Source: Tenacibaculum sp. SZ-18 (GTDB lineage: Bacteria; Bacteroidota; Bacteroidia; Flavobacteriales; Flavobacteriaceae). From it: a stretch of DNA of 64,000 nt. Below the pieces are notes generated by a model. The model was not told the DNA's origin. It was given only the letters and a program-made list of their open reading frames with translations, and did not search any database. The stretch is from positions 130,888 through 194,887 of the forward strand of contig NZ_CP019335.1 in assembly GCF_002813915.1 (NCBI RefSeq). The letters run 5' to 3'. Numbering within the stretch: the stretch's first letter is position 1; every line of letters starts with the position of its first letter. Of this stretch, positions 1 to 8,105 are shown in pieces. The translations under genes were made by a program, and so were the position numbers.

Positions 1-123
1 TACCAATAAGAATATAAAAGCCTATCATAATCGTATCTAATTAATTTTCAAATCTTGTTTTGTTTGATAAATTTACAGCATAAATTATTCCATTTCAAGA
101 AAACAGTGGTTAAAGTTGACAAA

Positions 124-1164
124 ATGGCAAACAAACCAAAAATTTTATTAGTATATACTGGTGGTACAATCGGTATGATTAAAGATTATAAAACAGGAGC
201 TTTAAGAGCTTTTGATTTTAATCAAATTCAAGAGAAAATTCCCGAATTACAACATTTAGATTGCGATATTTCAACCATTTCTTTTGAGTCTCCAATTGAT
301 TCATCTAATATGAATCCAGCGTATTACGTGAAAATTGCAGAAATTATTGAAGAGAATTATATTAATTTCGATGGTTTTGTAGTTCTTACAGGTTCAGATA
401 CGATGTCGTATACTTCTTCTGCAATTAGTTTTATGTTCGAGAATTTACAAAAACCTGTAATTTTTACTGGATCTCAATTACCGATTGGTGATTTAAGAAC
501 AGATGCTAAAGAAAACTTAATTACGTCTATAGAAATTGCTTGTGCAAGAGTAAATAATAAGCCTGTAATAAGAGAGGTTGGTCTTTACTTTGAATATAAG
601 CTTTACAGGGCTAATAGGACAACTAAAATTAATGCTGAACAATTTGAAGCATTTGCTTCTATGAATTATCCGCCATTAGCTGAAAGTGGTGTTCATCTTC
701 ACTTCAATCATCATTTGTTATTTCAAAATGAAGCAAAAGAAAATCAATTGATTTTTAGAAAGAATCTAATTGATGATATCGTTATACTAAAATTGTTTCC
801 AGGCATTACGAAAAAAGTAGTTGAGGCTATACTTAATATAGATAACCTAAAAGGAGTTATTTTAGAAACCTATGGTTCTGGAAATGCTTTGACAGAGACT
901 TGGTTTATTAATTTACTTGAAGAGATTATCCAAAAAGGAGTTGAAGTTGTAAATGTAACACAGTGTGCTGGAGGAAGCGTAATTTTAGGATTATATGAAA
1001 CTAGTACCGATTTAAAGCGAATTGGCATAATTAATGGTAGAGATATAACCACAGAAACAGCCGTAGCGAAAATGATGTATCTACTTGGAGAGAATTTATC
1101 ACAGGAAGATTTTAAATATTATTTTGAGAAACCATTAAGAGGAGAAATAAGTTCGGAAATTTAA
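124..1164 (+). CDS. ansA: Type I (cytoplasmic) L-asparaginase
   Basis: Hydrolyses L-asparagine to aspartate and ammonia. From the chosen start the protein has 346 residues, normal for type I asparaginases. The N-terminal catalytic-threonine motif YTGGTIG is at residues 11-17, the second-threonine motif TGSDT at 89-93, and the catalytic Lys region DAKEN near 128-132. I use the ATG at 124, giving MANKPKILLVYTGG, because the upstream in-frame ATG at 55 would add a 23-residue tail that the family lacks. There is no signal peptide, so it is cytoplasmic. The next gene (exbB) lies 227 bp downstream and is probably transcribed separately. Confidence 0.93.
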   Translation: MANKPKILLVYTGGTIGMIKDYKTGALRAFDFNQIQEKIPELQHLDCDISTISFESPIDSSNMNPAYYVKIAEIIEENYINFDGFVVLTGSDTMSYTSSAISFMFENLQKPVIFTGSQLPIGDLRTDAKENLITSIEIACARVNNKPVIREVGLYFEYKLYRANRTTKINAEQFEAFASMNYPPLAESGVHLHFNHHLLFQNEAKENQLIFRKNLIDDIVILKLFPGITKKVVEAILNIDNLKGVILETYGSGNALTETWFINLLEEIIQKGVEVVNVTQCAGGSVILGLYETSTDLKRIGIINGRDITTETAVAKMMYLLGENLSQEDFKYYFEKPLRGEISSEI

Positions 1165-1391
1165 TTGAGAATTTTAAAATTTAAAGTGGCAAAAAGGAAA
1201 AGTTTTTTAACAATTAGCGTTAATTTTTTTTAATGTACCAACATTTTTTTGTTACTTGGCTCTCTGAAAACTGGCGGGGTTACATAGGTGATGTCGATAT
1301 TTGACGGTAGTTCACTGGTAATCAAGCTGATTATCAATACAGAAATTTGTAATTTTAACACGTTAACTATTTTTAAATTAATTATAACAAA
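1165..1391. other. Intergenic leader upstream of exbB
   Basis: This 227-bp gap has no ORF. The stretch at about 1255-1325 is clearly richer in G and C than the surrounding AT-rich spacer and lies directly before the exbB operon. It may hold the operon promoter and a structured 5' leader, but I recognise no riboswitch or named RNA family and no exact TAnnTTTG box. Confidence 0.3.
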
Positions 1392-2105
1392 ATGAAAAAA
1401 GCAGTAAATGTCCTAACTCTTACAGGATTTATGTTCTTTGGGGCTATTCAATCAACTTTTGCACAAGAAGCGGAAAAAACTTTCCACCAAGAGTTAAAGC
1501 AACGTTTTATTGAAGGAGACCCAACGTTTATGGGTATTGTATTAGTTGCCTTAATCTTAGGTTTAGCTATTGCAATCGAAAGAATTATCTACTTAAATAT
1601 GGCTACAACCAACACTAAGAAATTAATCGCTAGTGTTGATGACGCATTAAGTTCTGGTGGTGTTGAAGCAGCAAAAGAAGTTTGTAGAAACACTAAAGGA
1701 CCTGTAGCTTCTATCTTCTTCCAAGGATTAGAAAGAACTGACGAAGGTTTAGATGCAGCTGAGAAAGCAGTAGTTGGATATGGAGGAGTTCAAATGGGAT
1801 TATTAGAAAAAAATATTTCTTGGTTATCTTTATTTATTGCTCTTGCACCAATGTTAGGATTCATGGGTACTGTAATCGGTATGATTGAGGCTTTTGATAA
1901 AATTCAGGTACAAAATGATATCTCACCAGCAGTAGTGGCAGGAGGTATTAAAATTGCACTTTTAACAACAGTATTCGGTTTAGTTGTAGCGATAATTTTA
2001 CAGATTTTTTATAACTATATTGTTTCAAAAGTAGATAGTATCGTAAATAACATGGAAGATGCTTCTATTTCTTTAATCGATTTATTAGCTAAATATAAAA
2101 AATAG
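1392..2105 (+). CDS. exbB: MotA/TolQ/ExbB proton channel family protein
   Basis: Inner-membrane proton-channel subunit that, with ExbD partners, converts proton-motive force into work on TonB- or Tol-type envelope machines. The 237-residue protein opens with a signal-like segment ending FAQEAE near residue 25. A transmembrane helix follows at about 45-65 (VALILGLAIAIERIIYL), and the two conserved helices of the MotA_ExbB domain lie at about 145-165 and 185-210 (APMLGFMGTVIGMIEAF is typical). The extra N-terminal hydrophobic segment is usual in Bacteroidetes. It is followed 8 bp later by a small membrane protein and then two ExbD genes, evidently one operon ending at the terminator at 3711. 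Confidence 0.93.
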   Translation: MKKAVNVLTLTGFMFFGAIQSTFAQEAEKTFHQELKQRFIEGDPTFMGIVLVALILGLAIAIERIIYLNMATTNTKKLIASVDDALSSGGVEAAKEVCRNTKGPVASIFFQGLERTDEGLDAAEKAVVGYGGVQMGLLEKNISWLSLFIALAPMLGFMGTVIGMIEAFDKIQVQNDISPAVVAGGIKIALLTTVFGLVVAIILQIFYNYIVSKVDSIVNNMEDASISLIDLLAKYKK

Positions 2106-2113
2106 TATCTAGC

Positions 2114-2551
2114 ATGAATAATAAAATTTTAACAATATTTATAGCTATTATGGGAGTTGTAGGCTTAGGTCTTTATGCGAACATTATGGCTGTAGATGCA
2201 GAAGATGTTGTGGCAGTTGATAATGCTTCTTCACCGATGGTTACTTTCGCAATTATTTTATTAGTTGCTTCGGTTGTTGTTGCGGTTGTTGCTTCATTAT
2301 TAGGGTTTTTGAAAAATCCTGCTGCTTTAAAGAGAGCAATATTAGGAGTTGCTAGTTTAGGTGTGGTAATTTTAGTTTCATATTTGATTGCAGATGCAAA
2401 TCAAGTAATTAACGCTAACAAAGAAATTATTGCAGCTGCTGACAGTTCAGTTTCAAAATTAACTAGTACTGGTATTTGGGGAAGTTTATTCTTGTTAGTG
2501 ATAGCTGGAGCATTCTTCGTATTCGATTTATTAAAAGGATTAATTAAATAG
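2114..2551 (+). CDS. Small four-helix membrane protein in the ExbB/ExbD operon
   Basis: No named family is recognised. The 145-residue protein is almost entirely hydrophobic, with predicted helices at about 5-25, 42-66, 74-93 and 120-142. Between helices three and four is a polar loop (DANQVINANKEIIAAADSS). It sits 8 bp after exbB and 6 bp before exbD, so it is co-transcribed and may be an accessory subunit of the same proton-driven complex. That role is inferred from position only. Confidence 0.8.
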   Translation: MNNKILTIFIAIMGVVGLGLYANIMAVDAEDVVAVDNASSPMVTFAIILLVASVVVAVVASLLGFLKNPAALKRAILGVASLGVVILVSYLIADANQVINANKEIIAAADSSVSKLTSTGIWGSLFLLVIAGAFFVFDLLKGLIK

Positions 2552-2557
2552 TGTATC

Positions 2558-3190
2558 ATGGCAAGAAGAGAAAACCCAGAAATTAATGCAGGTTCGATGG
2601 CAGATATCGCCTTCTTGCTACTTATCTTTTTCCTTGTAACTACAACAATGGATGTTGACTCAGGTATTTCTATGAAGTTACCAGAGAAACCTCCAGCGAA
2701 TTACGATCCACCAAAAATTAAAGAAAGAAATATCTTTGAAATTAGCATTAACAGAAATAACGATCTATTTGTAGATGGAGATGTTATGGAGTTAAAAGAT
2801 CTAAAAGAGGCTGCTAAAAAGTTCATAGATAATGGTGGAGGTGTTGGAAATCCAATGCCAGGAGAAGAGAAGGGTAAGGAATGTGATTATTGTTCGGGAG
2901 ATAGAAATCCTGATTCATCCGATCATCCAAATAAAGCAATTATTTCAATTGAAAGTGATAGAGCTTCGGATTACGAGGTTTATGTTAAGATTCAAAATGA
3001 ATTAAGAACAGCTTACACTGAACTGAGAAATGAGTTAGCACTTAAGAAATTTAAGAGATCTTTTAATGAGATAGAAGAGGCTTACAAAAAGAGCGGAAAT
3101 AAAGATGAAAATCTTGAAGTTCAAGTTAAGTTAATTAAAAATTCTTATCCTCAAATCATTACGGATTTAGACCCTACAGATACGGAATAA
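2558..3190 (+). CDS. exbD: ExbD/TolR-family biopolymer transport protein (first copy)
   Basis: Membrane-anchored partner of ExbB. The single helix (ADIAFLLLIFFLVTTTM, residues 15-31) carries the conserved protonatable Asp at residue 16, followed by the periplasmic domain. At 210 residues it is longer than the usual roughly 140. Residues about 95-125 form a Gly/Pro/Asp-rich insert containing a CDYC pair, and a charged helical tail follows after about residue 145. The second ExbD downstream lacks both. The insert is a visible oddity that could form a disulphide in the periplasm. Confidence 0.9.
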   Translation: MARRENPEINAGSMADIAFLLLIFFLVTTTMDVDSGISMKLPEKPPANYDPPKIKERNIFEISINRNNDLFVDGDVMELKDLKEAAKKFIDNGGGVGNPMPGEEKGKECDYCSGDRNPDSSDHPNKAIISIESDRASDYEVYVKIQNELRTAYTELRNELALKKFKRSFNEIEEAYKKSGNKDENLEVQVKLIKNSYPQIITDLDPTDTE

Positions 3191-3212
3191 TTATTGATAA
3201 AAACAATTAGAT

Positions 3213-3686
3213 ATGGCAAAATTTGGAAAAAAGAAAAAAGGGACTCCAGCGATTTCGACGGCCTCTTTACCTGATATTGTTTTTATGTTACTTTTCTTCT
3301 TCATGGTTACTACCGTGATGAGAGAAACAGATTTACAAATTACTAGTCCACAATTACCTAGTGCAACAGAAGTAAAAAAACTAGAGCAAAAGAGTTTAGT
3401 TACTACCATTTATGTAGGACAGGCAAAAGAGATGGATAAGTATGGTAAGAAGTATAACAGTATCCAATTAAACGATAAGATTGCAACGCCAGATGACATT
3501 CCAGCATTTATTTTAAATGCAAGGTTGGATGTTCCTGAAGAAAATCATCCAAGAATGACGACTTCGATCAAGGCTGATAAGCAAATGAGTGTAGGTACTT
3601 TAACTGATATTAGACAAAGGTTAAGAGATGTAAATGCTCTTAAATTAAGTTTGTCTACTCACAAGGGAAGTACTATTAGTGAATAA
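3213..3686 (+). CDS. exbD: ExbD/TolR-family biopolymer transport protein (second copy)
   Basis: Second ExbD subunit, 157 residues. A Lys-rich cytoplasmic start (KFGKKKKG) precedes the transmembrane helix SLPDIVFMLLFFFMVTTVM, with the conserved Asp at residue 21, and a periplasmic domain of normal size follows. It is 22 bp after the first exbD and is the last gene before a strong rho-independent terminator. Paired, non-identical ExbD proteins are common in Bacteroidetes and suggest a heteromeric stator. Confidence 0.92.
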   Translation: MAKFGKKKKGTPAISTASLPDIVFMLLFFFMVTTVMRETDLQITSPQLPSATEVKKLEQKSLVTTIYVGQAKEMDKYGKKYNSIQLNDKIATPDDIPAFILNARLDVPEENHPRMTTSIKADKQMSVGTLTDIRQRLRDVNALKLSLSTHKGSTISE

Positions 3687-3710
3687 ATTTCATTTTGATT
3701 TATTATATAG

Positions 3711-3744
3711 AAAAAGAGCAATTATTTAATTGCTCTTTTTTTTT
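3711..3744 (+). terminator. Rho-independent terminator after the exbB-exbD operon
   Basis: A perfect hairpin with 14-nt arms AAAAAGAGCAATTA and TAATTGCTCTTTTT is followed by a run of T. It begins 25 bp after the second exbD stop codon. Confidence 0.9.
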
Positions 3745-3759
3745 AGATTTTGACGGATC

Positions 3760-4422
3760 ATGTATAGAATATTTTTTATTTCCTCTTTTTTATTAACATT
3801 TAACGTTTTAGCACAGAAAGATTCTTTGCGAATTGGAGAAAAATATTGGGAAGATCAATTATATATGTCGATTACGTATGATTTGCTACGTAATCAACCA
3901 GATACTGCTGATGATACTGGTTTTTCCTATAGTTTATCTTTTGGTTATATTAAGGATATTCCATTTTCAAAGAGTGGAAAATTAGCTGGGGCTTTTGGTT
4001 TAGGTTACGGATATAGTTCCTTTAATCATGATTTACAGGTCATCGATTCAAAGACTATTCAGGTTGCTGATAATATCAGTTCTAACAAATTTAAAACCCA
4101 TAGTTTGGAATTTCCGTTGCAGTTACGATGGAGATCTTCTAGTGCAGCGACTTATTCATTTTGGAGAGTTTATACAGGTGTGAAATTTAGTTATAATTTG
4201 AGTAATAGTTTTACATACCAGGATGATTCTCAATTGAGAGAATTCACTAACATTGATATATTCAATAAGTTTCAGACAGGGTTAGAAATATCTGCCGGTT
4301 ATGATGCTTTTAATTTTTACCTTTATTATGGATTAAATTCAATGTATAAAAATGCCGCAATTAATGGAGTTAATGTGAGTAGTAAAATCACAAAATTTGG
4401 TCTTATATTTTATCTGTTATAA
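3760..4422 (+). CDS. Porin-family (PorT-like) small outer-membrane beta-barrel protein
   Basis: A 220-residue protein with a signal peptide (residues 1-18, ending NVLAQ). Alternating hydrophobic beta strands rich in Tyr, Phe and Gly follow (LAGAFGLGYGYSSF, FNFYLYYGLNSMYK). The chain ends in a barrel-type last strand, KFGLIFYLL. This fits the 8-stranded outer-membrane barrel group often annotated as porin or PorT family. It is separated from the exbD genes by a terminator and converges with the minus-strand PAP2-like gene, overlapping it by 6 bp. No ligand or secretion role can be read from the sequence. Confidence 0.75.
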   Translation: MYRIFFISSFLLTFNVLAQKDSLRIGEKYWEDQLYMSITYDLLRNQPDTADDTGFSYSLSFGYIKDIPFSKSGKLAGAFGLGYGYSSFNHDLQVIDSKTIQVADNISSNKFKTHSLEFPLQLRWRSSSAATYSFWRVYTGVKFSYNLSNSFTYQDDSQLREFTNIDIFNKFQTGLEISAGYDAFNFYLYYGLNSMYKNAAINGVNVSSKITKFGLIFYLL

Positions 4423-5019
4423 CATATAGTAGGATATCAGTTGGGTAAAAATTCCTAACAGAAATCCTAAATAAACTTCTTTAGGTGTGTGTGCTTTCAA
4501 ATGTAATCTTGAAGAAGCAAGAAGCCCTGAAAGTAAAATAAGAATTAAGATTAAAGGTATGACGGAAACATTATAAATAAGTTGAAAAACTATAAAATAA
4601 CCAACAGCACTCCCCATGGAAAGTAAGTGTATACTTGTTTTAATTCCCATTGCGAAAATCAAGTAAACTCCAATTAAACCCAATAAAGTACCATAAAAGA
4701 GGTATGATAAATCTTGAACATTTCTAAAATTACTAAAGTAACTGGCTAGAAATAGAAATAGACACATCATTATAAACAATGGAATTTTTCTTTCCCTTAT
4801 TGTTGGAAGGTTTATTGAGCTTATCTGACGCGTTAATTTTAGTGTGATAAGTAATACAGCAGGAACTACATAAGTTAAGCTGAAAACGAATGTTAGAAAG
4901 TATAGTTGCTCTGGAAAACTTATCGAAAAAGGTGAGAGCAAGAAATACAATAATATACCTATGGTTGGCATTACGATAGGATGCAGTATTGTAGATAAGA
5001 ATTTGTGCCAGCGCATCAT
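4417..5019 (-). CDS. PAP2-like integral membrane protein
   Basis: A 200-residue polytopic protein with about six helices. The C-terminal stretch SSRLHLKAHTPKEVYLGFLLG resembles the last signature of PAP2 lipid phosphatases (SR-x5-H-x3-E/D). The first two PAP2 signatures are not obvious, so catalytic activity is uncertain. Its ATG overlaps the rpoN stop codon (TAATG), so the two are translationally coupled and co-transcribed. Confidence 0.7.
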   Translation of the reverse strand: MMRWHKFLSTILHPIVMPTIGILLYFLLSPFSISFPEQLYFLTFVFSLTYVVPAVLLITLKLTRQISSINLPTIRERKIPLFIMMCLFLFLASYFSNFRNVQDLSYLFYGTLLGLIGVYLIFAMGIKTSIHLLSMGSAVGYFIVFQLIYNVSVIPLILILILLSGLLASSRLHLKAHTPKEVYLGFLLGIFTQLISYYML

Positions 5020-6482
5020 TATATTTCTTTTCTGAGTCTTGCTACAGGAATGTCTAACTGCTCTCTGTATTTTGCTACAGTGCGACGTGCAATAGGATAG
5101 CCTTTTTCCTTTAATATTCCTGATAATTTTTCATCTGTTAAAGGTTTCTTTTTATTCTCCTCAGCAATTACTGTTTCTAATATTTTCTTTATTTCTCTTG
5201 TTGAAACATCTTCACCTTGATCGTTTTTCATTGATTCTGAGAAGAACTCTTTAATTAACTTTGTACCGTAAGGAGTGGAAACGTATTTACTATTGGCCAC
5301 ACGAGAAACAGTCGATACATCCATGTTAATAGTATCGGCGATATCTTTTAAAATCATTGGTTTTAACTTACGTTCATCACCAGTTAAAAAATAATCATAC
5401 TGATAGTGCATAATTGCGTTCATCGTAACCAATAACGTTTGTTGCCGTTGTTTTATCGCGTCGATAAACCACTTAGCGGCGTCAAGTTTTTGTTTAATAA
5501 ATAAAACTGCATCTTTTTGAGATTTTGTTTTATCCTTTGCGTCTTGATAACCTTTAAGCATGTTATTATACTCTCTAGAAACATGTAGTTCTGGAGCATT
5601 TCTAGAGTTTAAGGTCAACTCTAATTTCCCTTCAATAATTCTTATTGTAAAATCAGGAACAATCTGCTCCGCAATTTTGTTATTTCCAGCATATGAACTT
5701 CCTGGTTTAGGGTTTAATTTCGCAATTTCAGCGTTCGCCTCTTTTAATTCTTCTTCTGAAATATCAAATTTATCAAGTAGCTTTTTGTAATGCTTCTTTA
5801 CAAAATGGTCAAATGCTGTTTCTAAAACTCTTATGGCTAAAACTCTACTTTTTGTTTCAGATTTTGATTTTAATTGAATTATTAAACATTCCTTTAAATC
5901 TCTTGCGCCAACTCCAATGGGATCTAGCTTTTGAACAACATCTTTAAGTACATATTCAACTTTCTCTTCTGAGGTGAATACGTTTTGAGTAAAAGCTAAA
6001 TCATCAATTAAATCAATAATTTCTCTTCGTATATATCCACTTTCATCGATGCTTCCAACCAAAAATTCGGCTACAGCTTTTTCCTCTTCGTTAATTCTGA
6101 AAGTATTCAATTGATTTTTTAAAGATTGATGAAAGGTTGTTCCTGCAGCATAAGGAACCTGTTTTTCTTCATCATCGGCAGAATAATTGTTAGCTTGAGT
6201 TTTGTAACTAGGATATTCATCGTCGCTTAAATATTCATCGATATTGATATCTTCCGCATCAATTTTTTCATTCCCAGAGTCATCATAATCAATATCGTTG
6301 GCAAAATCATCTTCAAAACTATCACTTTCTTCTTTTCCAGTGTCTAATGCTGGATTCTCCTCAATTTCTTGCTTTAATCTTTCTTCAAATGCTTGTGTAG
6401 GTAATTGAATCAATTTCATTAACTGAATTTGTTGAGGAGACAGTTTTTGAAGTAATTTTTGATGTAAACTTTGTTTTAACAT
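5019..6482 (-). CDS. rpoN: RNA polymerase sigma-54 factor
   Basis: Alternative sigma factor that recognises -24/-12 promoters and needs AAA+ activators. The 487-residue protein has the N-terminal Gln-rich activator-interacting region (LSPQQIQLMKLIQLPTQAF, about 14-32), an acidic linker at about 50-110, the core-binding domain, a helix-turn-helix at about 385-405 (DISTVSRV-type), and the C-terminal RpoN box ARRTVAKYREQL followed by LDIPVARLRKEI. The start fits the family exactly. A TATATTTG box lies only about 5 bp upstream of the ATG, so the transcript may be almost leaderless. It is coupled to the PAP2-like gene downstream. Confidence 0.95.
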   Translation of the reverse strand: MLKQSLHQKLLQKLSPQQIQLMKLIQLPTQAFEERLKQEIEENPALDTGKEESDSFEDDFANDIDYDDSGNEKIDAEDINIDEYLSDDEYPSYKTQANNYSADDEEKQVPYAAGTTFHQSLKNQLNTFRINEEEKAVAEFLVGSIDESGYIRREIIDLIDDLAFTQNVFTSEEKVEYVLKDVVQKLDPIGVGARDLKECLIIQLKSKSETKSRVLAIRVLETAFDHFVKKHYKKLLDKFDISEEELKEANAEIAKLNPKPGSSYAGNNKIAEQIVPDFTIRIIEGKLELTLNSRNAPELHVSREYNNMLKGYQDAKDKTKSQKDAVLFIKQKLDAAKWFIDAIKQRQQTLLVTMNAIMHYQYDYFLTGDERKLKPMILKDIADTINMDVSTVSRVANSKYVSTPYGTKLIKEFFSESMKNDQGEDVSTREIKKILETVIAEENKKKPLTDEKLSGILKEKGYPIARRTVAKYREQLDIPVARLRKEI

Positions 6483-6487
6483 AGTTA

Positions 6488-6495
6488 CAAATATA
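6488..6495 (-). promoter_or_regulatory. Bacteroidetes -7 box for rpoN
   Basis: On the minus strand this reads TATATTTG, matching TAnnTTTG. Its distance to the rpoN ATG leaves almost no 5' untranslated region. No clear TTTG -33 element was found at the expected distance. Confidence 0.5.
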
Positions 6496-6502
6496 TGATT
6501 TT

Positions 6503-6541
6503 CGAAAAAATAAAATCGCCATTCTTATTAGGAATGGCGAT
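6503..6541 (-). terminator. Rho-independent terminator after asnS
   Basis: Hairpin with arms ATCGCCATTC and GAATGGCGAT around a short loop. On the minus strand a T-rich run (TTTATTTTTTC) follows. It separates asnS from rpoN. Confidence 0.88.
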
Positions 6542-6566
6542 ATCTTGACGTATTTTAATATTCTTT

Positions 6567-8009
6567 TTAGAATTCTGCATTTTGTGGTGTTCTTGGAAAA
6601 GGAATTACATCTCTAATATTACCCATTCCTGTTGTAAACAATACTAAACGCTCAAAACCTAATCCAAATCCAGAGTGAACAGCAGTTCCGAATTTACGCG
6701 TATCTAGATACCACCATAATTCTTCTTCTTCAATTCCTAAAGCGGCCATTTTCTCTTTCAAAACATCTAAACGTTCCTCTCTTTGCGATCCACCAACCAT
6801 TTCTCCAATTCCAGGGAATAAAACATCCATTGCTCTTACTGTTTTACCATCATCATTCAAACGCATGTAGAAAGCCTTAATTTTTGCTGGGTAATCAAAT
6901 AAAATTACAGGACATTTAAAATGCTTTTCAACTAAATAACGTTCGTGCTCAGATTGTAAATCAGCTCCCCATTCGTTAATTATGTATTGGAATTTTTTCT
7001 TCTTGTTAGGTTTACTATTGCGTAAAATATCAATTGCTTCTGTGTATGATACTCTTTTAAAGTTATTGTCAACAACAAATTTAATTTTGTCAATTAAAGA
7101 CATTTCACTTCTTTCTGCTTGAGGCTTAGTCTTCTCTTCTTGAATCAATCTGTTTTCTAAGAAAGCCAGATCATCCTTACAATTATCTAAAACATACTGT
7201 AAAACGTACTTAATGAAATCTTCAGACAAATCCATGTTAGCATCCAAATCATTAAATGCAACTTCAGGTTCAATCATCCAAAATTCAGCTAAGTGACGTC
7301 TTGTATTTGAGTTTTCTGCTCTAAAAGTTGGTCCGAAAGTATACACTTTACCAAGTCCCATTGCATAGGTTTCAGCTTCTAGTTGTCCAGATACTGTTAA
7401 GTTCGTTTGCTTACCAAAGAAGTCTTGTGTATAATCGATTTCTCCTTCTTCATTCAATGGAGCTTTATTGGCTTCAAAGTTAGTAACTTTAAACATCTCG
7501 CCTGCACCTTCAGCATCCGATCCAGTAATAATAGGAGTATTTACATAGTAAAATCCGTTATGTTGGAAGTACTGATGTACAGCAAATGAAAGGGCAGAAC
7601 GAACTCTCATAACTGCGCCAAAGGTATTTGTTCTTACTCGTAAGTGCGCTTGTTGTCGTAAAAATTCCAATGAGTGTTTCCTAGGCTGTAAAATTGTTTT
7701 TGAAACCTCATCTGGATCTGCATCTCCTAAAATCTCGACATTTGTTACTTGTACTTCGACTGATTGACCTTTACCTTGACTTTCAATTAAAGTTCCATTT
7801 ACAGAAATAGCAGCGCCAATAGTAATTCTCTTTAATAAGTCTTCATTTGTATTTTCGAAATCTACAACACATTGAATATTATTAATAGTAGAACCATCAT
7901 TTAATTGAATAAAACGATTACTTCTAAACGCCTTTACCCAACCTTTAACATTTACTTCTTGCAGAAGTTTTTCTGAAGCTAATAATTCTTTTACGCTACT
8001 TGTTTTCAT
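6567..8009 (-). CDS. asnS: Asparagine--tRNA ligase
   Basis: Class II aminoacyl-tRNA synthetase charging tRNA-Asn. The 480-residue protein has the N-terminal OB-fold anticodon-binding domain (about 15-110), a motif 2 region with FGPTFRAENSNTRRHLAEFW, and the C-terminal motif 3 GFGLGFERLVLFTTGM. I choose the ATG at 8009 (MKTSSVKELL). The longer reading from 8033 would start inside a TATATTTG promoter box at 8031-8038. Confidence 0.95.
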   Translation of the reverse strand: MKTSSVKELLASEKLLQEVNVKGWVKAFRSNRFIQLNDGSTINNIQCVVDFENTNEDLLKRITIGAAISVNGTLIESQGKGQSVEVQVTNVEILGDADPDEVSKTILQPRKHSLEFLRQQAHLRVRTNTFGAVMRVRSALSFAVHQYFQHNGFYYVNTPIITGSDAEGAGEMFKVTNFEANKAPLNEEGEIDYTQDFFGKQTNLTVSGQLEAETYAMGLGKVYTFGPTFRAENSNTRRHLAEFWMIEPEVAFNDLDANMDLSEDFIKYVLQYVLDNCKDDLAFLENRLIQEEKTKPQAERSEMSLIDKIKFVVDNNFKRVSYTEAIDILRNSKPNKKKKFQYIINEWGADLQSEHERYLVEKHFKCPVILFDYPAKIKAFYMRLNDDGKTVRAMDVLFPGIGEMVGGSQREERLDVLKEKMAALGIEEEELWWYLDTRKFGTAVHSGFGLGFERLVLFTTGMGNIRDVIPFPRTPQNAEF

Positions 8010-8030
8010 ATTCTTTAAAAAATTGAGGGA

Positions 8031-8038
8031 CAAATATA
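8031..8038 (-). promoter_or_regulatory. -7 promoter box for asnS
   Basis: The minus strand reads TATATTTG 21 bp upstream of the asnS ATG. A GTTG that could act as the -33 element lies about 20 bp further upstream. The box fixes the downstream ATG as the real start. Confidence 0.65.
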
Positions 8039-8105
8039 ATTTTTTAAAGAGAAATTAACAACGGAATTATCCTATGAATAATAGGTTATTATAATAAAGA
8101 TACTT

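Noticed and set aside
870..1052. Opposite-strand open frames inside ansA and many other genes
   Set aside because: They lie fully inside well-recognised genes and show no family character. They are by-products of AT-rich codon usage.
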